64,000 bases of DNA from Leptodactylus fallax (taxonomy: Eukaryota; Chordata; Amphibia; Anura; Leptodactylidae): the NCBI GenBank assembly GCA_947044405.1, contig CAMRHE010000067.1:4665501-4729500 (forward strand). The letters run 5' to 3'. The notes beneath the pieces are model-generated. The model did no database searches. It was given only the letters and a program-made list of their open reading frames with translations, and was not told the DNA's origin. Shown here one piece after another: positions 45,248-55,700 of this stretch. Position 1 is the first letter of the stretch. Every line of letters starts with the position of its first letter. A program made the position numbers and the translations under genes.

Positions 45248-45490
45248 GTAGTACAAAATTCTAATGTCATACAGATAAAGCTAACCCGAACTTCTGCAAT
45301 CGGTTAAACTGCTGCAGTGTGATATCTTAACTCAACAAAAAACAATAAAGAGTCACTGAAAAATGTTACTCCCATGATTTTTCATTGGTTTTCATTGTCT
45401 TCTGTTGAAAGATATCACATTACTACAGTTTAACCAGTTGTATAAGTTTGGGTTAACTCTGCTACATCTCTACATCATTTTAATCTTACC

Positions 45491-45736
45491 CTAGGTTCAC
45501 ACCTGCGTTGGGGTTTCCGTTTTTTCGGGTTGGGGTGGGGACCCGAAAAACAGAAACCCAATCTGTTTAAAAAGCGGTTACCCGCAGAAACCATAAACTA
45601 TAAAGGGGTCCGTTGGGTTTCCACTGGGTTTTCGCCCAAAAAATGCAGGGAGAAAAGTCCTGCTTGCTCTCCACAATTTTCAAGTGGAATGAGGGACAGA
45701 ATCCCAAACGGTCATCTGACAAAAGTGTGAACCTAG
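45491..45736. repeat. MITE, CTAGGTTCACAC family, copy 2
   Basis: CTAGGTTCACAC and GTGTGAACCTAG are perfect 12 bp inverted ends. The interior has AAAAAGCGGTTACCCGCAG and GGGTTTCCACTGGG blocks shared with 18929-19155. I could not see a clear target duplication. Confidence 0.75.
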
Positions 45737-46134
45737 CCTTAGTGATCAATTTTTTTTGTATTATTTTTTATTTTTTTAATATCTATCCACTGTTCAAAAG
45801 ACATGGCCCCGGATAGGTTATTTGTAAAGTAGCTATTGCTCTCCCAGTGGGCTCTTGGAGAATAAGAGCTCATTTATATATTTTTTTTCTTACTCCTTCA
45901 CAGAGAGCTTTTTCAGTAAGGCAGTGCTTGAAGGGTTTATTGCATGCCCAAGCCAGGGATGAGCAGGCGACATCTGCTCTGCTATTAGTAACACAGCAGC
46001 TTATGTGTATCCACTTGTCATTTGACTTAGGGTTACACCTCAAGGCGTTGTCTGCCTGTGGTGCTCCCCTGGTTTTCACCCTTTATCCCCCATATGGTGA
46101 TTTGAACTTCTCTGCAGGCAACCACCAGGCCGCT
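45737..46134. other. No gene recognised
   Basis: A frame of about 100 codons at 45847-46149 has no recognisable domain and runs into the ERV LTR, so I do not call it. Confidence 0.4.
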
Positions 46135-46254
46135 TGTATTGCAAAATAGCAGCCCTTGAAAAAGATGGCTGCTTATGACAAAATGTGATGATAGTCAAGC
46201 CGTAAGTAACCTTATTTTTGAACCCAGTATAAAGTAATGTATACCCACTCTATT

Positions 46255-46620
46255 TTTAGTTGACATGTTGTGAGATTTTGTATGTCTATACTAATCAGAC
46301 CAGCGCCACTGTTTGAAGGGGTATTTGCATACCCATACTACTTAGACAACAGACTCTGTTTAAGGTTAGATTTACATGCCTATACAGATTAGATTACAGG
46401 ATGCTGTTTAAGGTGATATCTATATGCACATACTAATTAGATTACAGGATGCTGTTTAAGGTGATATCTATATGTACATGCTAATTAGATCAACAATGCT
46501 GTCGGAAGGGGTATTTACATACCTATACAGATTAGATCAACAATGCTGTCGGAAGGGGTATTTGCATACCCATACAACTTAAACAAAAGACTCTGTTTGG
46601 GGACATATCCGTGCTAACCA
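46255..46620 (+). repeat. Tandem repeats in the LTR U3 region
   Basis: Blocks such as GATTACAGGATGCTGTTTAA plus GGTGATATCTATATG are repeated, as are AGATCAACAATGCTGTCGGA plus AGGGGTATTT. Repeats of 60-70 bp in U3 resemble enhancer repeats of retroviral LTRs. Regulatory function is an inference. Confidence 0.75.
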
Positions 46621-46939
46621 GATCAACAGGATATATTTGTATGTCTATAGTAATTAGAGTCTGTTTAAAGCGTATATGTCACAAGACATATTCAGGTGAG
46701 AACTGGCCCCTTTCACATGAATATGATCTTGGAGATAAGTGAGGCCTTACAGATGTGTATCACTTCTGTAACCGCCCATTGTATGACATACACATAGGGT
46801 ATATGAGGAAAGATCCCTCAGCATTAGGGTAGCAATTTTCTTGAGAGCAGATCATTGGGGACGCCTGCTGATTGCTGAGACCTGCTGCACATGGTTAAGT
46901 GATGCTTCCTACAGATACCCTCATCAGAACTAAGTTTAG

Positions 46940-47400
46940 CAAGTGTTGTAAGTATTTGATTTGATTACCATGCTATACCTACTGTATTGTAAGTGTTGAA
47001 TATATATATATCATAGTTTGATTGACTTTTGATATTTGATTATCTCATAGTTTGATTGACTTTGAGATTTGATTATTTGATTTGATATACTTTATGATAC
47101 TTTTAAGTGTTGTAAGTATTTGATTATATATCACAGTTTGATTGACTGCGATATTTGATATTTGATTATATCATCATTTGATTGACTTTGATATCTGATT
47201 ATACCTTGCTATACCAGCCGTATTGCAAGGTTTGATTATACCTTCTAATATCTGTTATACTTTTCTTTGTTGTAAGACCTTTTTGTTATACTTTTCTTTG
47301 TTGTAAGACCTTTTGACCTTTTGTTATACTTTTCCTTGTTATAAGACCTTTTCTTATACTCTTCTTAGTGAAATGTTACCTTTTTGATATCTTCTTACCT
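46940..47400 (+). repeat. Tandem repeats upstream of the LTR polyadenylation signal
   Basis: TTTGATTGACTTTGATATTT-type units (about 25-35 bp) recur from 46950 to 47200, then TTATACTTTTCTTTGTTGTA plus AGACCTTTT units to about 47360. The same array is present in the 3' LTR with a 2 bp difference in an AT run. Confidence 0.8.
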
Positions 47401-47425
47401 TTTGCTATCTTCTTGTACTCTTCTT

Positions 47426-47431
47426 AATAAA
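47426..47431 (+). promoter_or_regulatory. LTR polyadenylation signal AATAAA
   Basis: AATAAA lies about 95 bp before the LTR end; the copy in the 3' LTR is at 58438-58443, where it would direct 3' end formation of the proviral RNA. Confidence 0.7.
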
Positions 47432-47530
47432 ATGTTAAGCTATTTGGGGATAGTCTAGTGTTTTTACTCTATAACTCTATTCTATTACACAGAATCCAAA
47501 AGAATCTGTTGTGATTTGGCAATACATTTT

Positions 47531-47550
47531 TGGCGTAGTCGGCAGGATTC
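47531..47550 (+). promoter_or_regulatory. ERV primer-binding site, tRNA-Ser
   Basis: TGGCGTAGTCGGCAGGATTC starts four bases after the LTR. It is the reverse complement of GAATCCTGCCGACTACGCCA, which I recognise as the 3' end of vertebrate serine tRNAs including the added CCA. Confidence 0.85.
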
Positions 47551-47864
47551 CATTTTATAGAATAAAATGTTTAAGCGTAAAACACGAGTCAGTTCTAAGG
47601 TATTTCCTGATGTTATTCCAGTCTGGGAACAGGCTATTTACTTGATTCCAGCTCAGAAATATGCTAAATTCAAAGGGCTGGGGGAGGATTGGAAAGATCA
47701 ATTGGGAAATGGCAGCCTGGTAGTGAAGTGTTTACAAAGCGAGTTGGTAAACAATGAATATGTTGATGTGTGTAGGAGGAGGGGTGGGATTTTGCTATCA
47801 GCTTACAGACAGCAGAATAAGGCACAGCAATTATTAGCCCTCCAGTCTCAGGAAACTATGAATA

Positions 47865-49429
47865 CAGTCATGGCCAAAAGTTTTGAGAATGATACAAATA
47901 TTAATTTTTACAAAGTCTACTGCTTCAGTTTTTCTAATGGCAATTTGCATATACTCCAGAATGTTATAAAGAGTGATCAGCTTAACAGCAATTACTTGCA
48001 AAGTCAATATTTGCCTAGAAAATGAACTTTATCCCCCAAAACACATTTCAACATCATTGCAGCCCTGCCTTAAAAGGACCACCTAACATCGTTTCAGTGA
48101 TTGCTCCATTAACACAGGTGTGGGTGTTGATGAGGACAGGGCTGGAGATCAATCTGTCATGATTAAGTAAGAATGACACCACTGGACACTTTAAAAGGAG
48201 GCTGGTGCTTGCCATCATTGTTTCTCTTCTGTTAACCATGGTTATCTCTAAAGAAACACGTTCAGTCATCATTGCACTGCACAAAAATGGCCTAACTGGG
48301 CAGAGTATTGCAGCTAGAAAGATTGCACCTCAGTCAACAATCTATCGCATCATCAAGAACTTCAAGGAGAGAAGTTCCATTGGTGCCAAAAAGGCTCCAG
48401 GGCGCCCAAGAAAGACCAGCAAGCGGCAGGACCGTCTCTTAAAAGTGTTTCAGCTGCGGGATCGGGCTACCAGCAGTGCAGAGCTTGCTGAGGAATGGCA
48501 GCAGGCAGGTGTGAGTGCATCTGCACGCACTGTGAGGCGGAGACTCTTGGAGCAAGGCCTGGTCTCAAGGAGGGCAGCAAAGAAGCCACTTCTCTCCAGA
48601 AAAAACATCAGGGACAGACTGATATTCTGCAAAAGGTACAGGGAGTGGACTGCTGAGGACTGGGGTAAAGTCATTTTCTCTGATGAATTCCCTTTTCGAT
48701 TGTTTGGAACATCTGGAAAACAGCTTATTTGGAGAAGAAGAGGTGAGCGCTACCACCAGTCTTTTCTCATGCCAACTGTAAAGCATCCTGAAACCATTCA
48801 TGTGTGGGGTTGCTTCTCAGCCAAGGGAATCGGCTCTCTCACAGTCTTGCCTAAAAACACAGCCATGAATAAAGAATGGTACCAAAATGTCCTCCAAGAG
48901 CAACTTCTCCCAACCGTCCAAGAGCAGTTTGGCGCTCAACAATGCCTTTTCCAGCATGATGGAGCACCTTGCCATAAAGCAAAGGTGATAACTAAATGGC
49001 TCAGGGAACAAAACATAGAGATTTTGGGTCCATGGCCTGGAAACTCCCCAGATCTTAATCCCATTGAGAACTTGTGGTCAATCATCAAGAGACGGGTGGA
49101 CAAACAAAAACCAACAAATTCAGACAAAATGAAAGCATTGATTCTGCAAGAATGGACTGCTATCAGTCAGGATTTGGTCCAGAAGTTGATTGAGAGCATG
49201 CCAGGGAGAATTGCAGAGGTCCTAGAAGAAGGGTCAACACTGCAAATATTGACTTCCTGCATTAACTCATTCTAACTGTCAATATAAGCTTCTGTTACTC
49301 ATAATATGAATGCAATTATATTTCTGTATGTGATAAAAACATCTGACAAACACACATAAAAACCAGAGGGCAGCAGATCATGTGAAAATATAATATTTGT
49401 GTCATTCTCAAAACGTTTGGCCATGACTG
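47865..49429 (+). mobile_element. Tc1 element 2 (DD35E), complete
   Basis: The 1565 bp element begins CAGTCATGGCCAAAAG and ends with its complement (CGTTTGGCCATGACTG), flanked by TA at 47863-47864 and 49430-49431. The terminal inverted repeats match over 39 bp (47865-47903 and 49391-49429) with two differences and more weakly beyond. It carries an uninterrupted transposase gene on the plus strand and sits in ERV gag. Confidence 0.95.
48238..49275 (+). CDS. Tc1 transposase 2, intact, DD35E
   Basis: A 345-residue transposase with no stops. ATG 48238 was chosen because MVISKETRSVIIALHKNG begins the first helix-turn-helix and the upstream extension is hydrophobic and unconserved. An N-terminal paired-like DNA-binding region with the GRPRK linker is followed by the catalytic core: Asp in VIFSDEFPFRLFG, Asp in LFQHDGAPCHKAK and Glu in PDLNPIENLW. 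I count 35 residues between the last two, so the signature is DD35E rather than the usual Tc1 DD34E. A DD35E group of vertebrate Tc1/mariner elements (Traveler) is known; membership is an inference. It would excise and reinsert its element at TA. The element's TIRs are well preserved. Confidence 0.95.
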   Translation: MVISKETRSVIIALHKNGLTGQSIAARKIAPQSTIYRIIKNFKERSSIGAKKAPGRPRKTSKRQDRLLKVFQLRDRATSSAELAEEWQQAGVSASARTVRRRLLEQGLVSRRAAKKPLLSRKNIRDRLIFCKRYREWTAEDWGKVIFSDEFPFRLFGTSGKQLIWRRRGERYHQSFLMPTVKHPETIHVWGCFSAKGIGSLTVLPKNTAMNKEWYQNVLQEQLLPTVQEQFGAQQCLFQHDGAPCHKAKVITKWLREQNIEILGPWPGNSPDLNPIENLWSIIKRRVDKQKPTNSDKMKALILQEWTAISQDLVQKLIESMPGRIAEVLEEGSTLQILTSCINSF

Positions 49430-49766
49430 TAGATGTCAAAAGCACATTTTAGCTGATAAAGTTGATAAGTACAAGAGTTACGTTGAACGAGCAGCAGTTA
49501 GGATTGCTCAATATAAATATAGGAAGAGGAGAGGGAAAATGGATAAGAAACAAATTGATGCCTCAGTGTTCTCCTCCACTGATGAAGACCCCCCAGGTGA
49601 TTTTGAGGGGGATGGTGATTGGGCAAATTCCCTTGAGCAGACAGCCCTTCCCTCTACTGAATACACAGGTTTATTCAAAGAGGTGAGGGCACTGTTATTA
49701 AAACACAAAGCACAGGAGAGAGGAGGAATGTTCCAGGGAGATTCTTCCCGGGAACAATATGATTAA

Positions 49767-50138
49767 CAGATTAGCCAAGCCCATTGTGTAGATGGCCGAC
49801 CCCATGTAAATTTGAGGATTGATTGGAAACACAAAAATGAACAAAATGTAATTGCATTAGTAGATGCGGAGGCTACACTCATTTATGGGAACCCAAATAA
49901 GCAAATTTGGCTAACAATAGGAGACCTTCCTGTTAGGCAGTACAGTATAATTGTAGTTCCAGTGCCTGACGACATTTTGAAAGGAATGCAGTTACACTTG
50001 CCTGAAAGTAAGTATTCTTTTGGAGTAAAATCTGTGCAAATTAATCCTGTTTTGATAGGGAAATTGAAAATGAAACCTGTTAAGATTCCCAGAGCCACAA
50101 AAACACTGATTCATAGTCTGTGGCAAATGGGTTGGTAA
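49767..50138 (+). pseudogene. pro: ERV protease region, active site altered
   Basis: This reading is in the same frame as gag and is separated from it only by the TAA at 49764-49766. It opens with VDGRPHVNL and has ALVDAEATLIYG at about 49860. The position matches the retropepsin motif, but the expected D-T-G reads D-A-E, so the enzyme should be inactive. LTIGDLPVRQYSIIVVPVPD and a downstream PVKIPRATK segment follow, like the end of protease and beginning of pol. The frame ends at TAA 50136-50138 and the RT domain that should follow is absent. Confidence 0.7.
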
Positions 50139-50730
50139 ACTGGATGCCCACCTGGCATTCTCATGATTGGAAAATAGGGACCAAAGAAATATAGGGAATA
50201 TGTCATAAAATGAATGTAACTGTTTTTCATGTGGATGCTCATGCTAATAGCAATTCTCTTGACAGACTTTACAACAGCATAGCTGATGAACAATCAAAGA
50301 TTGCCAAAAAGCCACCTTCCAGTGGGAACAGACCAGAGGTGTTTCCCTCAGGTTAGAGGTTATAAAAACAATAATATAACAGTGTCCTGTGTGTCAACAT
50401 TCACACACAGGGTAGTGCCTAGGGTGGTAAAGAGATATATTTCGCTAGGCACATTGCCTGGCCAGATTTGGCAGATAGATTTCATCAAACCACTAACTGA
50501 GTCCCAAGGATGTAAATCTGCCTGCTAGAAAATATAGTGCTGTATTATGGCATACCTTTGCAAATGCAATCAGATAATGGTAGCCATTTTAAAAACAATA
50601 GAGTATAGCCATTTGCCCAGGAGCACAATGTGGAGTGGATCTTTCATGTCCCCTATTGCCCCGGGCTGCAGGCTTAATTGAGCGGATGAAAGGGATGTTA
50701 AAACAATAGTTGCCAAAGCTAACTGATGAG
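50139..50730 (+). pseudogene. pol: ERV pol remnant: RNase H end and integrase pieces
   Basis: FHVDAHANSNS near 50225 resembles the end of RNase H. LPGQIWQIDFIKPL near 50450 contains the first integrase Asp, and QSDNGSHFKNN near 50560 the second. The family's third acidic residue lies in LIERMKG near 50680, in another frame. Stops occur at least after ESQGCKSAC, after FKNNRV and near 50709. Several hundred codons between protease and here, including all of the RT (no YxDD box), are missing. The integrase core is compressed by a deletion as well. It is a dead fragment, identified from short motifs in order. Confidence 0.7.
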
Positions 50731-50752
50731 GTAATTAATCCTGATTACCAAA

Positions 50753-51772
50753 ATGAAAATTAAAGTGATTTTACACAATGCTGGAGCAGCAGCATTGGGA
50801 TTTCAGGAGGGAGAAAAACTAGCACAATTGTTAGTCTTGTTATATTTACTAATCACATTAGCGAAAGGAGAATCTCCTACACAGCTGACTGTACAAGGCC
50901 CTGATGGTTTTTGGACACTCAGATGGAGTCAAGGTGTGGGTGAAACAGCCACAAGGTCCTCCCACACCAGCTGAAGTGATTGCAAAGGGTACTGACAATG
51001 TGCTAGTTACTATGACTCCTGGTACAACTTGATATCAGCCAATAATGTGTATTTACGTGAGTAATTTGTGTTCCCCTCAGGTGTGGATTTTGTTAGCCCT
51101 CAGTGGATGCCTTCTGGTAGTGTTCTTATGGACTTGCACCAGCATTATCAAGACCACCGCGGGTCAGAGGACAATCCAAATCGGGGAGTGAGGAGAACAA
51201 AAGAGAATATGTACAGAGTACTGAATATGACATCAGTTTGCCTGAAAAATGCATATTCCAGCAATATCCTGGAAACTTGTTTGGTCGCTATACCAACTCC
51301 TGTTGCAGTATGGACTAAATTGTTACAAATCCAGTTAAATGATACTGACTTACAGGAAGCCGATCTACATTTTCATGTGAATTGGATAAGTCCTTATTAT
51401 GCTTGTCTGAACCGCCCTACTTATAAAAATCTGATCAAAATATCAACTGGGGCAGTAACAACAGCAGAATTATGCTTTGAATTTACATGTGATAAAACTT
51501 ATATTTCTGGTTGTAATGATATAAATATTACTAGGGCCATTATAAAGTATGTTTTGTTAGATTTACAATCACATAAGAGAGCAATATTACAGAATAGAGC
51601 TGCTATAGATTACTTATTGCTTAAGCATGGTTATGGATGTAACAGCTTTGCAGGAATGTGTTGCTTCAATTTGTCTGATCATTCAGAAGATGTTCATGAC
51701 AGGTTTGCAGCAACTGCAGGAAATGATTACTCACATTAAACAAGATGTAGATCAAGGGTGGTGGGATTGGCT
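50753..51772 (+). pseudogene. env: ERV env, 5' and middle part
   Basis: Env proteins mediate attachment and fusion; this copy is broken. A hydrophobic LAQLLVLLYLLITLA segment lies near 50816-50860. At 51068-51739 a second frame reads through short SU-like sequence with possible N-glycosylation sites (NMT, NDT, NIT, NLS). Near 51583-51670 is a transmembrane-subunit ectodomain motif, LQNRAAIDYLLLKHG, then the CX6CC cysteine motif at 51638-51664. The reading then moves to another frame (GLQQLQEMITHIKQD, GWWDWL) up to the DIRS insertion at 51773. SU is far shorter than normal, and frames change at least twice. The CX6CC and the LQNR-type immunosuppressive-like segment place it with gamma-type envelopes. 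Confidence 0.75.
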
Positions 51773-51787
51773 ATTCCCCTTACGTCC

Positions 51788-51916
51788 GACAGCAGCACAA
51801 TATGGGGTATCTCTGCCCCTGTGTGTTGTTTAGGACAGGTGGAACCTTTAATTAGCACCAAAAAGGTGCCTCCTACTAGCCCTATAAGAGGGCACAAGAG
51901 ACCTCCCTCCACTGTG
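51788..51916 (+). repeat. DIRS left inverted terminal repeat
   Basis: GACAGCAGCACAATATGGGG through CCTCCCTCCACTGTG is the exact reverse complement of 56810-56938 as far as I can read. Confidence 0.92.
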
Positions 51917-52559
51917 TTTTTTTCTGTCCTGTGTGGAACAGGTGGACGGAGGTCTCTTGTGACCTCCCGTTGCTAGGGGTTTTAGTTACTCCTGGCTTAC
52001 CTTCTTGGGGTACCTCGGTCCCAAAGAAAAAACCTCCGGTCCTCCGGGCCTTCGGGCCTTCGCACCGCAGCGCAGCGTTATCCGGCATCCATCTGCAGGC
52101 AGCGCGATCCCGGAAGTAAGCGGGGAACCTCCGCGGCCGGAACTTTTCTCCGGTTCCGTGTTCCCAGGGGAAGGAAGCCTTTGCGCACCACCGCGCCCTA
52201 CTTCCGGTTTTCTCGGAAAAAGTGCGGTAAGTTTGGAAATTTAAAATTTAAAGGCAAAATATAGAATTGATTTTTGCTGCTTGTATTTTGAGCCTCTGGC
52301 TTAGGCTTATGCTCCTCTATGTTCCAGTATGGCGTTTGACTTGTTTTGGTGCTGTATAAATGTTTCTTTGTTGGCTTCCTCCCCTCGCTGCTGGATTACA
52401 TTTAAAAGGTCTGAATGCAGTCCTTTATTTGTTGAGTGAGTGGTTTCTAGCTCCTCTGCTGCGGGTTGCGGTGGCTGTTTTTTTTTCTGACGGTTTTTTT
52501 CTCTCTTCAAGTGACCGATTCAAAAAAAAAAAAAAAAAAAGAGGTACCCCTTGGGTTTT

Positions 52560-53820
52560 TATGCGATGCTTGGCGATCTTCCCTGTTTCAGTGTCACGTG
52601 GCTGTTTGATGTTTCAGATGTCATCTTCTGCAGCACGTAATGGCGATGCGCTTAGGAGGGAAAATTCCTCTAAATTTGAAACACCTAATGTGTTTGGATT
52701 GCAATACCCCTTTACCTGACGGCTATGATTTTACCCGCTGTCACCAGTGTCGCGGACCCTGCCGGAAGTACCTTCTATAAGAGGTTGTTACTTGGGTAAA
52801 GGACTTTATGAGGAGTCTCTTAAAGGAGATTCGTTCTTCCATCGCCCAGATTGCCAAGAGACCGCAGATTGAGACACAATCTTTCTTACGGATCTCTGAT
52901 GAAGATTATCAGATAGTGGACGTGACACTCTCATCTGACGATTCCACTGAAGATCCCAGCAGGCCGTGCTTCCACTCGAAAAATTAAGCCGGCTGCTGAA
53001 GTCCATCCGGTCTAAGGATCGTGATGTTGATGGGGAAGCCTCCGCGTCCACCTATAGAGGGCCTAGGGTCTTCCAAGTGGACCAGACATTATAAAAAATT
53101 AATGTCCTCAGAGAGGAGAAGTCCTGAAAAACCTCTTGTGGTTCCTAGGAGGTTCAGCGCTTTATTCCCAGTTGCTCAATGGGATCAATGGGGTCCTCCT
53201 CCCAAGGTGGATATGGCGGTGGCTAAACTGTCCTGCCGCACTAAGGTACCATCAGATGATGGAGCAAATCTGCACGACGCCATGGCAGGTGCTTCGACAA
53301 TACCTTCAAGAAGGCTTATTCAGCTGCCTCGCCAAAGACCGCTGTGCGGTTGCGTCCTGTGAAGTGTCAGCCAAATTATGTACTGACCTGGTCCACCTCA
53401 AAAGTGACCAACTCTGGAGTCTCCAGAGACGAGCTGCTAGGGTTTCTAGGCTCAGTTTCCCTGGCAGCTGAATATTTAACGGAAGCCTCCCACCATCAAT
53501 TAAGGCTGGCGGCCAAATCCCTGGCACTTACCAAGAACACTGCAGCAGGAAGACCTCTATGGTTAAAACCTTGGAGAGCTGTGTTCCCCTCAAAGTATAA
53601 TTTGTGCGCATTACCCTTTGAGCCGGGTAGAGTCTTTGGCTGTGCCCTAGACGAGATCCTAGAGGGCTTGGCCGACAAGAAGGGTAAACCTTTACCCCAG
53701 GCCTTCAGAGGTAGGTCTGGCTCTGGCCGTGGTAGAGGCTATCCGCCTCGTCGTGGAAGGCAGTCCAGAGAGGCTCTAGTTATTCCTCTAGAGGCACCGG
53801 CCGGAGATTCCGAAGTCTGA
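52560..53820 (+). pseudogene. DIRS ORF1 (gag-like), broken
   Basis: A candidate start at 52621 reads MSSSAARNGDAL. A zinc-binding-like segment CLDCNTPLPDGYDFTRCHQC is encoded at 52694-52753 in another frame (C-X2-C and C-X2-C). Further on, QRDELLGFL-type and LAAEYLTEASHH sequence at 53425-53500 is followed by GRVFGCALDEILEGLADKKG near 53630-53690, the conserved end of DIRS ORF1, and an RG-rich tail (RGRSGSGRGRGYPPRRGR) likely to bind nucleic acid. At least three frame changes and stops break the protein. Confidence 0.7.
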
Positions 53821-53972
53821 TGATAAAAAAGTCAAGCCTAGCTTTTGACATCAGAAGCAGTTTTCCTGTGGCCGAGATTCCTGTCGGAGGTCGTGTCTCC
53901 CACTTTCTCAACTGCGGGCAGGAAAAAATTCGAGACCCATGGGTCCGGTAGGTAATCCAAAGAGGTTATGCA

Positions 53973-55700
53973 ATGAAGTTCCTCCGTCCTCCTCAGGATC
54001 GGTTTGTGTTAACTCGCAGCCTCTCTGGAATGCTTCATCCGAGAGTACATTCACAAGGGAGCCCTGGTGGAAGTCCCTTCTCTAGAAGAAGGATCCAGTG
54101 TCTATTCTCCCGTCTTCCTGATGCCAAAACCGGCAGACAAGTGGAGAATGATCATAGACTTAAGGTACCTCAACCGCTTCATCAAAAAGAAGCGCTTCCA
54201 TAGGAAAACCATAAAGTCTGTCACCACCTTTCTACTCTAAGGCGATGTTTTTTGTGACTTTGGATATAAAAGACGCCTATTTGCATATTTCTATTTACCT
54301 CCACACAGAAGGTTTTTTTCTAAGGATTGCCGTAGTAGTTTCCGGCCACAGGAAGCACTTTCAATTCACAGCACTACCCTTCGGGATCTCCTCTGCTTCC
54401 CACACCTTTACAAAGGTAGTGGCCCCCATAACGGCCGCCCTCAGGCTTCAGGGGATATTCTTGGTGCCTTATCTAGACGACTGGTCAAAAAAAGTCAAAA
54501 ATTATCCCTTCAACTCGAAGGAAGTTCCTCTGAGAAAACTACTTCCTAGATTGAGTCCGCCTGCAAATCTCCTTGACACCAGCAAGGAAGGAGAAGCTGG
54601 TTGCGGCAGTCCGGCACCTCTTCAAAAAGCCGATAGCCTCCATCAGAACATTGTTGAAGATCCTGGGCTTGATGTCTTCCGCAGTGGAGGCAGTCCCATG
54701 GGCCTTGTGGCACTTACGTCCCCTCCAGAAGGAGTTACTAGAGGCTTGGGATCGCTCCCTTCTTACATTCAGCAAGAAGATTCGACTCTCCCCCAGGACC
54801 CGTCTTTTTCCCTCAAGAGGTGGTTGCACCTGAAAGACGGAAGGTCCACGGTCCAACCTTCTTGGACCCTGTTGACTACAGATGCATCCCTCTCGGGATG
54901 GGGAGCCCATTGGACGAAAACTCCATAAAGGGAGTCTGGAGCGCTCCTGAAAAAAGGACCTCGTCCAACTGGAAGGAGCTCAGAGCCGTATATCGTGCCT
55001 TACTCTATTGCTTGCCTCTTCCCAGGGAAGAGCAGTCAAAATCCGGTCAGACAACATGACCACAGTTCTGTACGTGAACAGACAGGGAGGCACCAGATCA
55101 CCAACCCTCCTTAGGGAGGCAGATCTGATATTTAAATGGGCAGAGAAAAATCTAACCCATTTATCCGCAGTTCACATCAAGGGCTCCCTGAACATAGTAG
55201 CGGATCGGTTGAGTCAGGGTTATGCCGTATCAGGAGAATGGCCACTCAATCCAGAAGTCTTTCATCAGATTACCCTGAACAGGGGTCTTCCAGAAATAGA
55301 CCTCATGGCAACCCGACTCAACGCCAAGGTGGAGAAGTTCTGTTCCCTTTACCAGGAGGACAATCCCTTGGCAGTGGATGCCCTGTCCATCCCTTGGAGG
55401 TCCAGGCTGGCATACATCTTCCCTCCAATTCCAATAATACCAAAGGTATTAATGAAAATCAGACAGGACCAAGTCTCTGTGATAGCCATCATTCCATTCT
55501 GGCCAAAAAGAGCTTGGTTTTTCCCAACTCATGGAGATGAGTCGAGGGATATATTGGAGGCTTCCCCCCCCATCCAGAACCTGGTTTCCCAAGGATCTCT
55601 GAAGTGCCAGGATCTCTGGAGATTCAACCTGACAGCCTGGAGGTTGAGCAGTCCCTACAGCAGGATAGAGGACTGTCAGAGGCCGTCCTGAAGACCCTTT
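53973..55700 (+). pseudogene. DIRS reverse transcriptase and RNase H, broken
   Basis: RT blocks in order are WRMIIDLRYLNRFI near 54143 in one frame, then FVTLDIKDAYLHI at 54248 with the first catalytic Asp, FTALPFGISSASHTF near 54365, and PYLDDW near 54470, the YxDD-type box. After frame changes RNase H appears: LLTTDASLSGWGAHW near 54868, SNWKELRAVYRAL near 54964, VKIRSDNMTTVLYVNRQGG near 55037, and HIKGSLNIVADRLSQ near 55175. The Asp and Glu catalytic residues are present. PEIDLMATRLNAKVEKFCS at 55288 is typical of the DIRS domain that follows RNase H. The protein is interrupted by stops and frameshifts, but most blocks survive. Confidence 0.88.

Larger units (their letters stand above)
46135..47526 (+). 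repeat. ERV 5' LTR
   Basis: It starts TGTATTGCAAAATAG and ends TTTGGCAATACA, so the outermost 8 bp (TGTATTGC / GCAATACA) are perfect inverted repeats. It is unusually rich in internal tandem repeats (46255-46620, 46940-47400). Confidence 0.95.
47567..49766 (+). pseudogene. gag: ERV gag remnant split by a Tc1 element
   Basis: The frame opens at ATG 47567, 16 bp after the primer site, and is interrupted at the TA 47863-47864 by Tc1 element 2. After the element the same reading continues from 49432 to TAA 49764-49766, so before that insertion the frame was open. The total is about 210 codons, much shorter than a normal gag. The first part resembles a matrix-like region (VIPVWEQAIY). The second has a basic segment (KYRKRRGK) and an acidic stretch (STDEDPPGDFEGDGD). 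No CCHC knuckle and no clear capsid region are visible, so a large internal deletion is likely. I call it gag from position and context; motif support is weak. Confidence 0.6.

Noticed and set aside
45847..46149. 100-codon open frame just before the ERV
   Set aside because: No domain was recognised and its last codons come from the LTR, so it cannot be an intact gene.
46960..47400. Repeats with similar spacing considered as a CRISPR or satellite array
   Set aside because: They are inside the LTR, occur in both LTR copies, and the units are continuous tandem repeats.
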